A program made the translations under genes and the position numbers. From Bythopirellula sp041737835 (lineage in GTDB: Bacteria > Planctomycetota > Planctomycetia > Pirellulales > Lacipirellulaceae), in assembly GCA_041737835.1 (NCBI GenBank), contig JBGSQY010000057.1: DNA of 64,000 nucleotides. The stretch is one strand, 5' to 3'. The notes beneath the pieces were generated by a model. It saw nothing but the letters and a program-made list of their open reading frames with translations, had not been told where the DNA came from and made no database searches. Positions within the stretch are counted from its first letter, which is position 1; each line of letters starts with the position of its first letter. Below, piece after piece: positions 9,473-17,639 of the stretch.

Positions 9473-9639
9473 TACGGCGCAGCGCCGCATAGTACTTGAC
9501 TGGAAGGAGCTATATGGCACACAGACGTATATTATCTGCACGCCACCACTTCATTCCACGGCGGAACTCCTATCATGGCAAAATCTTATCGCCAGCCAAG
9601 CACCAATGCAAGCATCGGCAAAGGCGGCGCTGCGCCGTA
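9473..9639. repeat. pair of 16-bp inverted repeats, each itself palindromic
   Basis: The 16 bases at 9473-9488 are the exact reverse complement of 9624-9639. Each arm has a perfect 13-base palindrome at its core, so each could fold alone. They bracket about 135 bp that includes a promoter-like AT-rich stretch and the ATG at 9575. Possible ends of a small mobile element; no transposase is present. Confidence 0.45.
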
Positions 9640-9775
9640 TAACACGCCATTTTCGGGAGTTATGCAGCCGATCTGTGTCCCACAAGACCGGAAGCTGCTC
9701 GACCAGTTTCGCGACAAGATGCGTTTCGCTTCACCACTTCCTAGCGCCCGTAGTTCAGTACATCTTCAAGTGTAG
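9575..9775 (+). pseudogene. possible N-terminal remnant of a tyrosine recombinase
   Basis: A 66-codon frame whose residues 38-50 read DRKLLDQFRDKMR. This resembles the opening helix of the SAM-like N-terminal domain of integron/phage integrases (K-L-L-D-x-x-R-D-x-I-R). The family's next motif (H-Y-S-x-R-T-E-x-x-Y) is absent in this frame. In another frame at about 9730-9830 a stretch with V-V-Q-Y-I-F-K could be its shifted continuation. No catalytic R, H or Y is present. Weak evidence; chance resemblance is possible. Confidence 0.3.
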
Positions 9776-9831
9776 TCAGAACGATGGCGAAGGCCGCCGA
9801 TTCGTGCCCTCCGACAGGCTGCGTTGGTGCC

Positions 9832-9881
9832 CAGGACGAATCGACCGATGGGTGCTGATCTGGTGAACTAGGTCACGCCCA
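9832..9881. repeat. copy 2 of the ~50-bp dispersed element with a GTGA-N6-TCAC dyad
   Basis: It matches 902-954. The dyad is at 9863-9876: GTGA, ACTAGG, TCAC. No intact gene starts immediately on either side, so a present regulatory role is unclear. Confidence 0.5.
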
Positions 9882-10048
9882 CCTGGGCACGCCCGGACGG
9901 GGCTTATGCAGTTGGTCCGATGGCTACGGAACGAGCTACCGAGCGAAAACTCAGGCCAATCCTGTTAGCGCACTGGAAATTGTTGCAGTTCGGGCACAGT
10001 GTACAATGGCGGCAATCGAAGGGATTTTGTTGTAGAGGCAATGCATTC

Positions 10049-10471
10049 TCAGGATAGAACTGAATCGCTGCGAGAGGGACGACCATCGCCGAGAGCAAGC
10101 ATTCCATCCATATCGCTCCAACGAAATGCCTCACCAAAATGAGTAGAAGCGGAAGCGCTTTCTCCTACGACTATCGATCCATTACTTGAAACTGCTTTGG
10201 CTCGACTCAACGTGCCTCCCGGGAGAATTCCTAGCCCCAGCATCCCAGTAGCAGAAGTCCACCGAAATGCTTCTGGACCAAATGAGGATTGGCTCTCGCC
10301 TACCACGGTTGAGCCGTCGTTGGAAACTCCCAGCGCAAAGCTGTCTATGTCGTTTGCCATTAAACCTCCCAGTGGCAAAAAAGTGACCGCATCTAGCCTA
10401 GACACACCGGATAGGAGCACTAGACAAACCATTCCCTGGCAGACTATCAATTGGCCGGTCTTCACAAGCAT
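10049..10471 (-). pseudogene. truncated HAF-repeat (PEP-CTERM type) exported protein
   Basis: 140 codons. An N-terminal hydrophobic signal (about residues 8-28) is followed by two HAF-type repeats: the first with GVSNDGSTVVGES and EAFRW, then MLGLGILPGG, and the second with AVSSNGSIVVGES and EAFRWSDMDGMLALGD. Proteins of this type normally carry six or more repeats and a C-terminal PEP-CTERM or similar tail, reaching 300-450 residues. Here the frame leaves the family after the second repeat and stops within a dozen codons, so the 3' part is missing or replaced. The start at 10471 gives a sensible signal peptide and lies after a purine-rich AAGGAGAAATGC context. A 3'-truncated gene beside a decayed region. 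Confidence 0.65.
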
Positions 10472-10938
10472 TTCTCCTTAAACAACGAGTGTCATACGTA
10501 TTATAGTTATTACTTAAAAACTTTTGCTCAACGAAGAAAATTTCTACTAGTGTTTTATTACGTGATTGCAATCATTCAGTCTTAGAATCTATACATCCCA
10601 AAAAACCACGGGCCAATCTTTGTAATAAATCTCAATAACCTGTTGCCGGGACATTCTCACTTTTTCTTATTTCTCAGTCGTTTCAAGTATCCCGCCGCGA
10701 GAGCGAAATTATTGAACACACCGCGGGTGGATCGGTGGCGAGAAGCTTATCTTGGCGTTGGTGAAATCCACTCTGCCGGTGATGGAAAGCAAGTCGGCGG
10801 CGTTATTGACGAAGTCGATGGTAATGCGAGCTTTTTTTATGCGCGTGCTGTTCCACGCCGTAGCTTGCCTAATCGCACCCCGTGGGCGAAAATTAAACGC
10901 TTCGGTCCGCAGCGCAAGAGGTAATCGAGGGATACAGT
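10472..10938. other. 467-bp intergenic region, AT-rich at its left end
   Basis: The first half (10480-10640) is AT-rich and probably holds the promoter of the minus-strand HAF gene. The second half contains a 93-codon plus-strand frame (10643-10924) without recognisable features that ends just before the DUF72 gene. I do not call it a gene. Confidence 0.4.
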
Positions 10939-11832
10939 ATGGAATTTGGGCATGTTGAAAATCCGAAGGATGTTGATTTCACGATCCCAGCCGACCATCC
11001 TGGCACGGCCAAACGGCTGAAGACCCAAGCCTCAAAGTCAAGCGAACTCGAAGTCTACGTCGGCTGTGCCAAATGGAACAAACGGGATCTCAAAAACTTT
11101 TACCCACGAGGAACCAAAGACGAGCTCGCATATTACGCCACGCAGTTCAATTCCATCGAGCTCAATGCCACGTTCTATCGTTTGTTTCCAGCTGAAACAT
11201 TCGACAACTGGTATCAAGCAGTGCCGGAAAACTTTCGGTTCTTTCCCAAACTTGAACAAACCATTTCTCACTACCGTCGCCTGAAAGACGTCAAGGAACT
11301 CGTCGAGCAGTACGTCGCCAACATGTCGCACCTGCGTGAGAAGCTGAAAATGCCGTTTCTGCAGTTGCATAACAATTTCGGGCCGAAAGATTTCGATCGC
11401 GTCGCGGCGTTTGCCGAAAACTGGACCTACGACGTGCCACTGGCGATCGAGTTTCGTCACACCGATTGGTACAACGACCCGACCGTTTCAAGCCAACTCT
11501 ACGATCTGCTCGAAACGCACGGCATCACAAATATTCTTGTCGATACGGCCGGCCGCCGCGACCTGATGCATATGCGACTTACGACCCCCACGGCGTTTGT
11601 CCGCTGGGTCGGCGCGAACGAGCCTGAATCCGATCGCGCGCGACTTGATGAATGGGTAGAGCGAATCTCGAAATGGAAGAAGGCCGGTTTGCAGAAGCTT
11701 TTTTTCTTCGTCCATCAGAATGCCGAACAGGAATCGCCCGCGCTCTCCGCGCACTTTATCGAACGGCTCAACAAGAAGGTTGGTACGAAGCTGCCCGTTC
11801 CCAAAACGCTTGATGACAAGGGGTTGCTTTAA
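10939..11832 (+). CDS. DUF72 (YecE-like) protein
   Basis: A 297-residue TIM-barrel-like protein of the DUF72/YecE family. The family opening is clear at residues 38-62: YVGCAKWNKRDLKNFYP, then the YYATQFNSIELNATFYR motif, followed by ENFRFFPKLEQTISH and the conserved LAIEFRHTDWY segment near residue 172. The biochemical function of DUF72 is not established; the fold suggests an enzyme. The ATG at 10939 has GAGGGA six bases upstream. It converges on the DUF4256 gene with only 3 bp between the two stop codons. Length is normal for the family. Confidence 0.85.
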   Translation: MEFGHVENPKDVDFTIPADHPGTAKRLKTQASKSSELEVYVGCAKWNKRDLKNFYPRGTKDELAYYATQFNSIELNATFYRLFPAETFDNWYQAVPENFRFFPKLEQTISHYRRLKDVKELVEQYVANMSHLREKLKMPFLQLHNNFGPKDFDRVAAFAENWTYDVPLAIEFRHTDWYNDPTVSSQLYDLLETHGITNILVDTAGRRDLMHMRLTTPTAFVRWVGANEPESDRARLDEWVERISKWKKAGLQKLFFFVHQNAEQESPALSAHFIERLNKKVGTKLPVPKTLDDKGLL

Positions 11833-11835
11833 AAC

Positions 11836-12408
11836 TCAGACTCTTAACACCCCCCGAAATCCCGGCACGGCGTAATAAGACTGCGCTCCGTTGTGATACG
11901 TGAACACGTGGCCGTAACGGCGATCACAAAACAGCGCCCCATCGAGTTTTCTGATCTTCGCAGGAGTTTGCACCCAACTCGATGTTTTCAGATCGAACTC
12001 CCCAAGTTTTTGTAGCTCCCGGTACTGCTCTTCGGTCAGAAGTTCGATGCCCATGGCCGTAGCCATGCCCACTGCACTGTCTTTGGGCTTGTGTTCTTTT
12101 CTGGCGTTTAAGGCTTCATGATCAAAACACACGCTGCGGCGGCCTTTGGGGCTTTCCTCGGCGCAATCGAAGAAAATAAACTCGCCCGATTTCTTGTCGT
12201 AACCAACAACGTCGGGCTCGCCCTCCGTTCGTTCCATCTCGTGGAGTGACCACAGCTTGTCGGGACTATCTGCCAACTTGGCTTCGACGTTCGCCCACTT
12301 CAGTCCTTTGTGACGGTTCATATTCTCTTCAAAACGCGTTTTCAACACGCTCAGCAGCTTATCGCACTGGGCTGGTGTTAAACTCTTTTTGGGTTTGGCG
12401 CTGGGCAT
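11836..12408 (-). CDS. DUF4256 family protein
   Basis: A 190-residue soluble protein matching DUF4256 over its whole length. Visible signatures are MNRHKGLKWANVEAKL near residue 33, EPDVVGYDKKSGEFIFFDCAEESPKG (about 65-90), MGIELLTEEQY and the C-terminal D-R-R-Y-G-x-V-F-x-Y-H-N-G-A-x-S-Y-Y motif ending in G-F-R-G. The Glu/Asp and His/Tyr-rich conserved blocks suggest an enzyme, but no function is known. The ATG at 12408 has AAGGA upstream. Downstream it converges with the DUF72 gene. Confidence 0.85.
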   Translation of the reverse strand: MPSAKPKKSLTPAQCDKLLSVLKTRFEENMNRHKGLKWANVEAKLADSPDKLWSLHEMERTEGEPDVVGYDKKSGEFIFFDCAEESPKGRRSVCFDHEALNARKEHKPKDSAVGMATAMGIELLTEEQYRELQKLGEFDLKTSSWVQTPAKIRKLDGALFCDRRYGHVFTYHNGAQSYYAVPGFRGVLRV

Positions 12409-12447
12409 TATGAAGATTCCTTGTTGTTCTTATATTCCATATTTTTA

Positions 12448-14004
12448 TCACGCTAAGTGGCGATTCGCTCCGGCGTCGGCCATCTCCCGCAACGCTACGC
12501 GATCGACTTTCCCAACGGCGTTGATCGGCATCGTGTCGAGCACGATAATCTCGTCCGGCGCTTTATAACCAACCCGGCGACGCGAAAAATCGATCAACTC
12601 GGCGATGGCCGGCGGCTTGGCCTCGGGTCGCCAAGTGATATAAGCGCGAACATTTTCGCCGTGGACCAAATCGTGAATGCCGATCACCCCCGCGCTGGCG
12701 ACGGCCGGATGTTCCAACAACGATTCCTCGACCTCTTGCGGGCAAATGTTCGAGCCGTCGTGAATGATAATCTGCTTCTTCCGACCGCGAAACCAAAAAT
12801 AACTCTGTTCGTCGGTCGCAACCAAATCACCCGTGTCGAGCCAGCCAGCGACAATCGTTTCCTCGGTCGCGTCAGGTCGATTCCAATAGCCGATCATGTT
12901 GCTCGGCGAACGGATCCAAAGCTGGCCCGATTCGCCTTGAGTTACCTCAGCACTATCCCCGCGGATCGAGGCATCAAAACCTGGCGCCAATTGGCCAATC
13001 GAACCAATTCGATTGTGCGCGGCCGTGGGATTGATCAGCGACGTTCCCGTTTCGGTCATGCCGTAGACTTCTTCGATATCGAATCCCGCGACGTCCATGA
13101 ACTCGCGCTCCAACTCCGCCGAGATTTTATCGCCTCCGGAGATACAACGCCGCAGCGATTGAAAATCTTCGCGAGCCGCGCCGTGATCGCGCACGAGTCC
13201 AAACAGCGGGCTGGGCAACATGCAAAGGAGCGTCGGCCGCACGGTGCGTAAGAGTGGAAGCAACTCATCGCCACCAAACGTGCGCGCGACGGCCACACAG
13301 GCCCCCGCGCCAAGTCCAGCGAATAAGAAGGAAGTTGCCGCGATGTGCGATGCCGACGTAGCCGGCAGAAATATGTCGTCGGGTGTAATCGCCAGACCAT
13401 CAATCGCACTGGCGATCATCCAGCCGAATGTCTCGTGGGTGTGCGTCACTCCTTTAGGTTTTCCCGTGCTGCCCGATGTGAAAAAGATGAACGCGGGAGT
13501 ATTTGGCTCGGGCGAGACGAGATCAGCAGCAGGCCCGTCCGTCGTGGTCAAATCTTCGAGGCGCGGATAACTGCTACTTTCAGTTCCAAAGCTAATACGG
13601 CCCAGCGGGAGTCGCGATACCTGCTCACTTGAGGCGAGGACATCGTCGCGTTCGGCGTGGGCCACCAGTAGCAACGCACCGCTGACTTCCAAGGCATGAT
13701 CGATCTCGGGCGCTTGATAGCGATAATTGAGCGGCGTTGCGACGAGCCCTGCCTTGCAACAAGCCAGATAGTGAATCACGAGCTCGCCACGATTCGGCAA
13801 CAACGACGCAACCCGATCTCCCGGCGTGAGCCCCATCTTTAGATAATGCCGAGCGAGCCGAGTCGACGCTTGATCAAGTTCCCGCCACGACCATTCTCGT
13901 TCAAGCGAGAACAGTGCCCTTGCATCGGGATTATTATTCAAACCCGCTTCGAGCAGCGTGGCCAGATTTATAGGTCGCTTAAGTTGAGGTCCGCGCAATG
14001 TCAC
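12448..14004 (-). CDS. AMP-dependent acyl-CoA synthetase / ligase
   Basis: A 518-residue ANL-superfamily enzyme that activates a carboxylic acid with ATP to an acyl-AMP and transfers it to CoA. The adenylate P-loop FFTSGSTGKPKGVTHTH is at about residues 173-189, the A5 motif is YGMTETG (about 315), the hinge motif GWLDTGDL precedes FWFRGRKKQIIIHDG, and the C-terminal catalytic lysine lies in NAVGKVDR near residue 500. Substrate cannot be read from sequence; a medium- or long-chain fatty acid or an aromatic acid are both possible. It is 39 bp upstream of the DUF4256 gene on the same strand, so the two may be co-transcribed. Its start at 14004 gives the usual N-terminus. Confidence 0.85.
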   Translation of the reverse strand: MTLRGPQLKRPINLATLLEAGLNNNPDARALFSLEREWSWRELDQASTRLARHYLKMGLTPGDRVASLLPNRGELVIHYLACCKAGLVATPLNYRYQAPEIDHALEVSGALLLVAHAERDDVLASSEQVSRLPLGRISFGTESSSYPRLEDLTTTDGPAADLVSPEPNTPAFIFFTSGSTGKPKGVTHTHETFGWMIASAIDGLAITPDDIFLPATSASHIAATSFLFAGLGAGACVAVARTFGGDELLPLLRTVRPTLLCMLPSPLFGLVRDHGAAREDFQSLRRCISGGDKISAELEREFMDVAGFDIEEVYGMTETGTSLINPTAAHNRIGSIGQLAPGFDASIRGDSAEVTQGESGQLWIRSPSNMIGYWNRPDATEETIVAGWLDTGDLVATDEQSYFWFRGRKKQIIIHDGSNICPQEVEESLLEHPAVASAGVIGIHDLVHGENVRAYITWRPEAKPPAIAELIDFSRRRVGYKAPDEIIVLDTMPINAVGKVDRVALREMADAGANRHLA

Positions 14005-14151
14005 GATTTATGATCCTCGCAGTCAGCATCAGGTTGGCACTAGCATAGCAATTTTAGCCGCGCAGCAAAAAGCACTGGGTTCCGACAGCCCCCTGCCCCC
14101 CGGAATAAGCTACGCTTTTCGTAGTTTCCCATCAGTTCCGGCGGATCGTCT

Positions 14152-14469
14152 ATGCACACCATTGTCACCGCAGAATCGCTGAAACCGGCAGAACAGGACG
14201 TCCTCAACCTGGCCGGCAGGAACAAAGGGCAGCTGGAGATTGCTCACCGCTCCGACACCCACGGGCACGCCGTGCGCGCCGGAAAAGATAAACTCTACGA
14301 CCCGCAAGATCCGCTCTATGCACAAAACTGTTGCGAAGCGGTCCACACGCTCATTGAACTGCAACTCTTGCGCACGGGCACAACACCGAAGCATTTCGAA
14401 TTAACCAACTTTGGCTGGCAGATCAGTCGCAAACTGACGGCCCATGCCAAACACCGCGGCACCAACTAA
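14152..14469 (+). CDS. small hypothetical protein, winged-helix-like
   Basis: A 105-residue soluble protein with no family I can name. Its centre (LYDPQDPLYAQNCCEAVHTLIELQLL, in two pieces about residues 50-75) and the following H-F-E-L-T-N-F-G-W-x-I resemble a helix-turn-helix/wing arrangement, as does the N-terminal part of the ATPase encoded next. It starts at 14152 with GGCGGA upstream. Its stop is 30 bp before the AAA ATPase gene on the same strand, so the pair is probably one operon. Transcription is divergent from the acyl-CoA ligase. Confidence 0.6.
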   Translation: MHTIVTAESLKPAEQDVLNLAGRNKGQLEIAHRSDTHGHAVRAGKDKLYDPQDPLYAQNCCEAVHTLIELQLLRTGTTPKHFELTNFGWQISRKLTAHAKHRGTN

Positions 14470-14499
14470 CAAAAAATTTAAAAAGAATCGGCACACGTT

Positions 14500-15852
14500 A
14501 TGTCAACCGCGACAGCCAGCACTTGGACCAGTCCCACCTCCAGCGAATCGCCCGCCGCGTTGGTTTCGGCCCTCGGACTCGACGACAGTTTCTTGCCGGA
14601 AGAGCCAAGCACGCTCGCCGAAACCGGCTTGAGCGCGACGTTCGTCGAAGACCTCGTGATCAAGATCGTGCATACGGCGGGCTCGCTCACCGGCAAACAG
14701 ATTTCCGATCGTATCTGTCTACGAGTCGGAATTTTGGAAGACATCTATACGGAGTTGCGAAAGCGGCAGTATCTGGCGCTTTCCGGCTCAGGGATGCTCG
14801 GGGACAATATTTATCAACTTACCGATCTCGGCCGTGAACGCGCTCGGATCGCAACTCAAGAATGTGCCTACACGGGACCAGCCCCCGTTCCGCTGGAAGA
14901 TTACGTCGACTCGGTCCAAGCGCAAACTATCCGTTCCGAAAAACCAAAGCGCGATCGCCTCGAAAAGGCGTTCTCCGATATTAATGTCGAACCCGAAATG
15001 CTCGCGAAGTTGGGTCCAGCGATCAGTGCGGGCAAGGGGATGTTCGTCTATGGCCCGCCCGGTAACGGCAAGACAACGATTGCCCAACGCATCACACGCT
15101 GCTTTGGTCAGAACATTTTGGTTCCGCATGCCATTATCGAAGACGGTCAGATCATCAAGTTCTTTGATGCTTCGTGCCACGAAACGGTGGAAACAGCCGT
15201 CAGCAAGTTGATGAATACGTCGAACCAGGATCGCCGCTGGATTCGTATTCGTCGGCCCACGGTCGTCGTGGGTGGCGAATTGACAATGGACAGCCTAGAA
15301 CTCAAACACGATCCAGTCAGCCACGTCAGCGGCGCGTCGTTGCAACTCAAAAGCAATTGCGGCAGCTTGCTGATCGACGACTTTGGCCGGCAACGGATCA
15401 ACCCCACGGAACTTTTGAATCGGTGGATCATTCCGCTGGAGAATCGTATCGACTTCTTGACCCTGGCGAACGTTAAGAAGATTGAAGTTCCTTTCGAACA
15501 GTTGATTATCTTTTCCACAAATCTGGAGCCCAGCGATCTGGCTGACGACGCCTTCCTGCGTCGGATCCCGTTTAAGATTGAAATCGGCGCCCCTTCCCGG
15601 CAAGAGTTTGTCAAACTGTTCGACGTGTTTGCGAAGAAGGCCAAGCTTGAATGTTCGAGGGATGCTTTGGAATACTTGATTTCGCACCACTACGAACAAC
15701 GCAATCGTCCCATGCGCCGCTGCCACGCCCGTGACCTCTTGGACCAGGTGACTCACTACTGCGAATACAATGAGTTGCCCCGCGTGGCGACCACGGAAAT
15801 TCTCGATCACGCGGTGAGCAATTACTTCACGGCAATGAGCGGTAAAGAATAG
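14500..15852 (+). CDS. AAA-family ATPase with an N-terminal winged-helix-like domain
   Basis: A 450-residue ATPase. The N-terminal 45-130 region (LVIKIVHTAGSLTGKQISD, then an Y-Q-L-T-D-L-G-R-E-R-A motif) looks like a winged helix. The ATPase core has Walker A VYGPPGNGKTT at about 182-192, Walker B SLLIDDFGRQ at about 288-297, sensor 1 IIFSTNLEPSDL, and an arginine-finger-like FLRRIPFKIEI. A C-terminal helical lid follows. The family is widespread in planctomycetes, often near pilus or secretion genes, but its substrate is unknown to me. Here it lies between a small protein and c-di-GMP-like/FHA/kinase genes, which hints at a signalling or assembly role. The ribosome binding site is weak. Confidence 0.75.
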   Translation: MSTATASTWTSPTSSESPAALVSALGLDDSFLPEEPSTLAETGLSATFVEDLVIKIVHTAGSLTGKQISDRICLRVGILEDIYTELRKRQYLALSGSGMLGDNIYQLTDLGRERARIATQECAYTGPAPVPLEDYVDSVQAQTIRSEKPKRDRLEKAFSDINVEPEMLAKLGPAISAGKGMFVYGPPGNGKTTIAQRITRCFGQNILVPHAIIEDGQIIKFFDASCHETVETAVSKLMNTSNQDRRWIRIRRPTVVVGGELTMDSLELKHDPVSHVSGASLQLKSNCGSLLIDDFGRQRINPTELLNRWIIPLENRIDFLTLANVKKIEVPFEQLIIFSTNLEPSDLADDAFLRRIPFKIEIGAPSRQEFVKLFDVFAKKAKLECSRDALEYLISHHYEQRNRPMRRCHARDLLDQVTHYCEYNELPRVATTEILDHAVSNYFTAMSGKE

Positions 15853-15888
15853 CTGAGCGGAAATTGTGTTCCCCAAGAAGTCAAGTTT

Positions 15889-16003
15889 TCATCCCGAGGG
15901 AGGCTTGCCGACAGAGGGATCTGGCTTGCGGCACCATCTCGCATAGTTAGCTCACGATGATTGAAGCCAGATTCTTCGGGTCGTAGAACTCCCCTCAGAA
16001 TGA
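15889..16003. repeat. REP-like 115-bp imperfect palindrome between convergent genes
   Basis: The inner arms ATCTGGCTT (15919-15927) and AAGCCAGAT (15964-15972) pair perfectly. The outer arms TCATCCCGAGGG (15889-15900) and CCCCTCAGAATGA (15991-16003) pair with two mismatches. Elements of this type, with C-C-G-A-G-G-G and G-A-A-T-G-A ends, recur between genes in planctomycete genomes (from memory). It lies between the stops of two convergent genes and may also terminate transcription. Confidence 0.55.
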
Positions 16004-16012
16004 CAATTCAGA

Positions 16013-17416
16013 CTAAGCCAGCGCCACGACCAGCGACTTCATGCCCAGCTCGCCTTGCAGATAGTCATCGTCGTCAGTTTGTTCAATGGGTTCGCTCATC
16101 GCCGCAGCGAGTGTTGCCGCAGTGATGTACCCCACCGGCTTATTGTTCTCAACAACCAGCAAATAGCCTTTGTTCGCCGCTTGCATGGCTGTCGCGATCG
16201 CGGCAAGTCGGGCATCACTCACGATGACTTCAGGATTGGGATCGAGATGCTCTTCAATCGCTGCGAATGCGTCGCTGCCGCAATCGCGAAACGTCTCGGC
16301 CTCAATGACACCCAGCAAACTACCGGATTCGTCGATCACGGGAACACAGGGCGGGAAAGGCTGTTGCGACGAAAACGCATGAATCCCCCAACTGTTAGGG
16401 GACGAATTCGCCGCACTGATGGGCAGCACCAAAGGCAAGGCTTCCATAATGTGTTGGGCATCGACATTGCTGTGCGTAGGCAAGTTCTGCTGCCAATGCG
16501 TGTAGGCTTCCTCAACTTCGCTCGCTTCGAGGATTTGATTGCCACCAAAACCGCGAATGTTGCGTAACGCCACGAGTCCTCGCTTGATCGCTTCGGCCGC
16601 ATTCTCGCCCCATGGCCAATCAAAGACTACACTGGAGAGCGTTAGTCGCAATCCCTTGCTGCTTAAAGTGTAACTGCTTTCGCTAAACATCCTTCCCAGA
16701 TTTTCAGCGAAGGCAATTGCTTGACCTACCGATTGACCTTGCAGTAGTGCCGCGTAAACCCCTTCTTGCAGGATGCCGCGTGAGTCCTCGCTCGCCAATT
16801 CTTCGTGCAGCAACTTAGCCAATAATGTGTTCGCTTCCTCGACCGTGCACTGGCCGTATTGCGAGCAAATTGTGTTAAGAAAATCGATCCCCACAACGAG
16901 CACGCAACCTTCGTTGCTACCTCGCGTGTCGCGAAGCTTTCGTTCCAGTTGCCGCAAAAAACCTTGTCGGTTGGCAATGCCCGTCTGCAAATCGAAGGTC
17001 GTGGTGATGCTAAAACGCTGTTCGAATTCCAACCGGCGACGCCCTCTTCTGAGGCACGACGTCAATTCGCCGATATTGACCGGGTAGCGAATCAAGTCGT
17101 CGGCACCCAGTTCCATCAACTTGTCGGCATTCGCCAAGGAATGCGAATCGTAAAACGCCACGCGATAGGAATAAGGGGTCGAGCGTGGTGAAGACAACAG
17201 TTTCCTAATTTCAGTTTCGTCGCGAGCATCAAGCAGTAGTAGCGAGGGATGGTTCGTTCGGTGCCAAGCGGCATGATCGCTCCAATCAGACGAAGTCGTC
17301 GCCTGATATCCAAACGAGGACAACGTCCAACAGATTTCACGGAGCGCGGCTGTATCGGTCGAAACGATCGTAATGGGAAAGTCTTTAAGATGAGAAGACA
17401 CGGCAACCTCATGCAA
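16013..17416 (-). CDS. REC-GGDEF-CBS protein with degenerate catalytic motifs
   Basis: A 467-residue protein in three parts. Residues 14-125 resemble a receiver domain with Asp63 (LLLLD) as the only candidate phospho-acceptor; the usual acidic pair is reduced to one Asp and the conserved Lys-Pro is Tyr-Pro (IRYPVN). Residues 135-305 are a GGDEF fold starting TGIANRQGFLRQLE, but the active-site loop reads LQEGVYAALL where R-G-G-D-E-F is expected, so it should not make c-di-GMP. Residues 330-445 form a CBS pair (VPVIDESGSLLGVIE and LLVVENNKPVGYITA). It probably works by binding, not catalysis. The gene is divergent from the FHA-EAL gene. Confidence 0.75.
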   Translation of the reverse strand: MHEVAVSSHLKDFPITIVSTDTAALREICWTLSSFGYQATTSSDWSDHAAWHRTNHPSLLLLDARDETEIRKLLSSPRSTPYSYRVAFYDSHSLANADKLMELGADDLIRYPVNIGELTSCLRRGRRRLEFEQRFSITTTFDLQTGIANRQGFLRQLERKLRDTRGSNEGCVLVVGIDFLNTICSQYGQCTVEEANTLLAKLLHEELASEDSRGILQEGVYAALLQGQSVGQAIAFAENLGRMFSESSYTLSSKGLRLTLSSVVFDWPWGENAAEAIKRGLVALRNIRGFGGNQILEASEVEEAYTHWQQNLPTHSNVDAQHIMEALPLVLPISAANSSPNSWGIHAFSSQQPFPPCVPVIDESGSLLGVIEAETFRDCGSDAFAAIEEHLDPNPEVIVSDARLAAIATAMQAANKGYLLVVENNKPVGYITAATLAAAMSEPIEQTDDDDYLQGELGMKSLVVALA

Positions 17417-17639
17417 GCGAGGACGTGGTGGGTAACATTGCTGCTCAAATCAACTCTAGCATTTATTCTTCCGATTCGTGTCACGGGCTCGCTGCCTCCT
17501 CAAATCGATAAGCTACGCTTCAAGTGGTCTACAATCTTTTCCTTGGTTAAGCGACCTAGAACGTAACCGGTTCGCCGGATTGTGCTCTTGGTTTTGCGTT
17601 ATCCGTTCAACTCAATATCACGAACGAAGGCTTGTACCC

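Larger units (their letters stand above)
9422..10048. other. 627-bp decayed region between the hydrolase and HAF genes
   Basis: This stretch contains two copies of a 13-base palindrome (CGGCGC, A or T, GCGCCG) at 9475-9487 and 9625-9637, a possible integrase remnant, and copy 2 of the ~50-bp element. No intact gene is visible. The segment 9904-10048 has an open minus-strand frame with several Cys residues but no recognisable family. Confidence 0.45.

Noticed and set aside
10643..10924. 93-codon plus-strand frame before the DUF72 gene
   Set aside because: Composition is not protein-like and no start site is supported.
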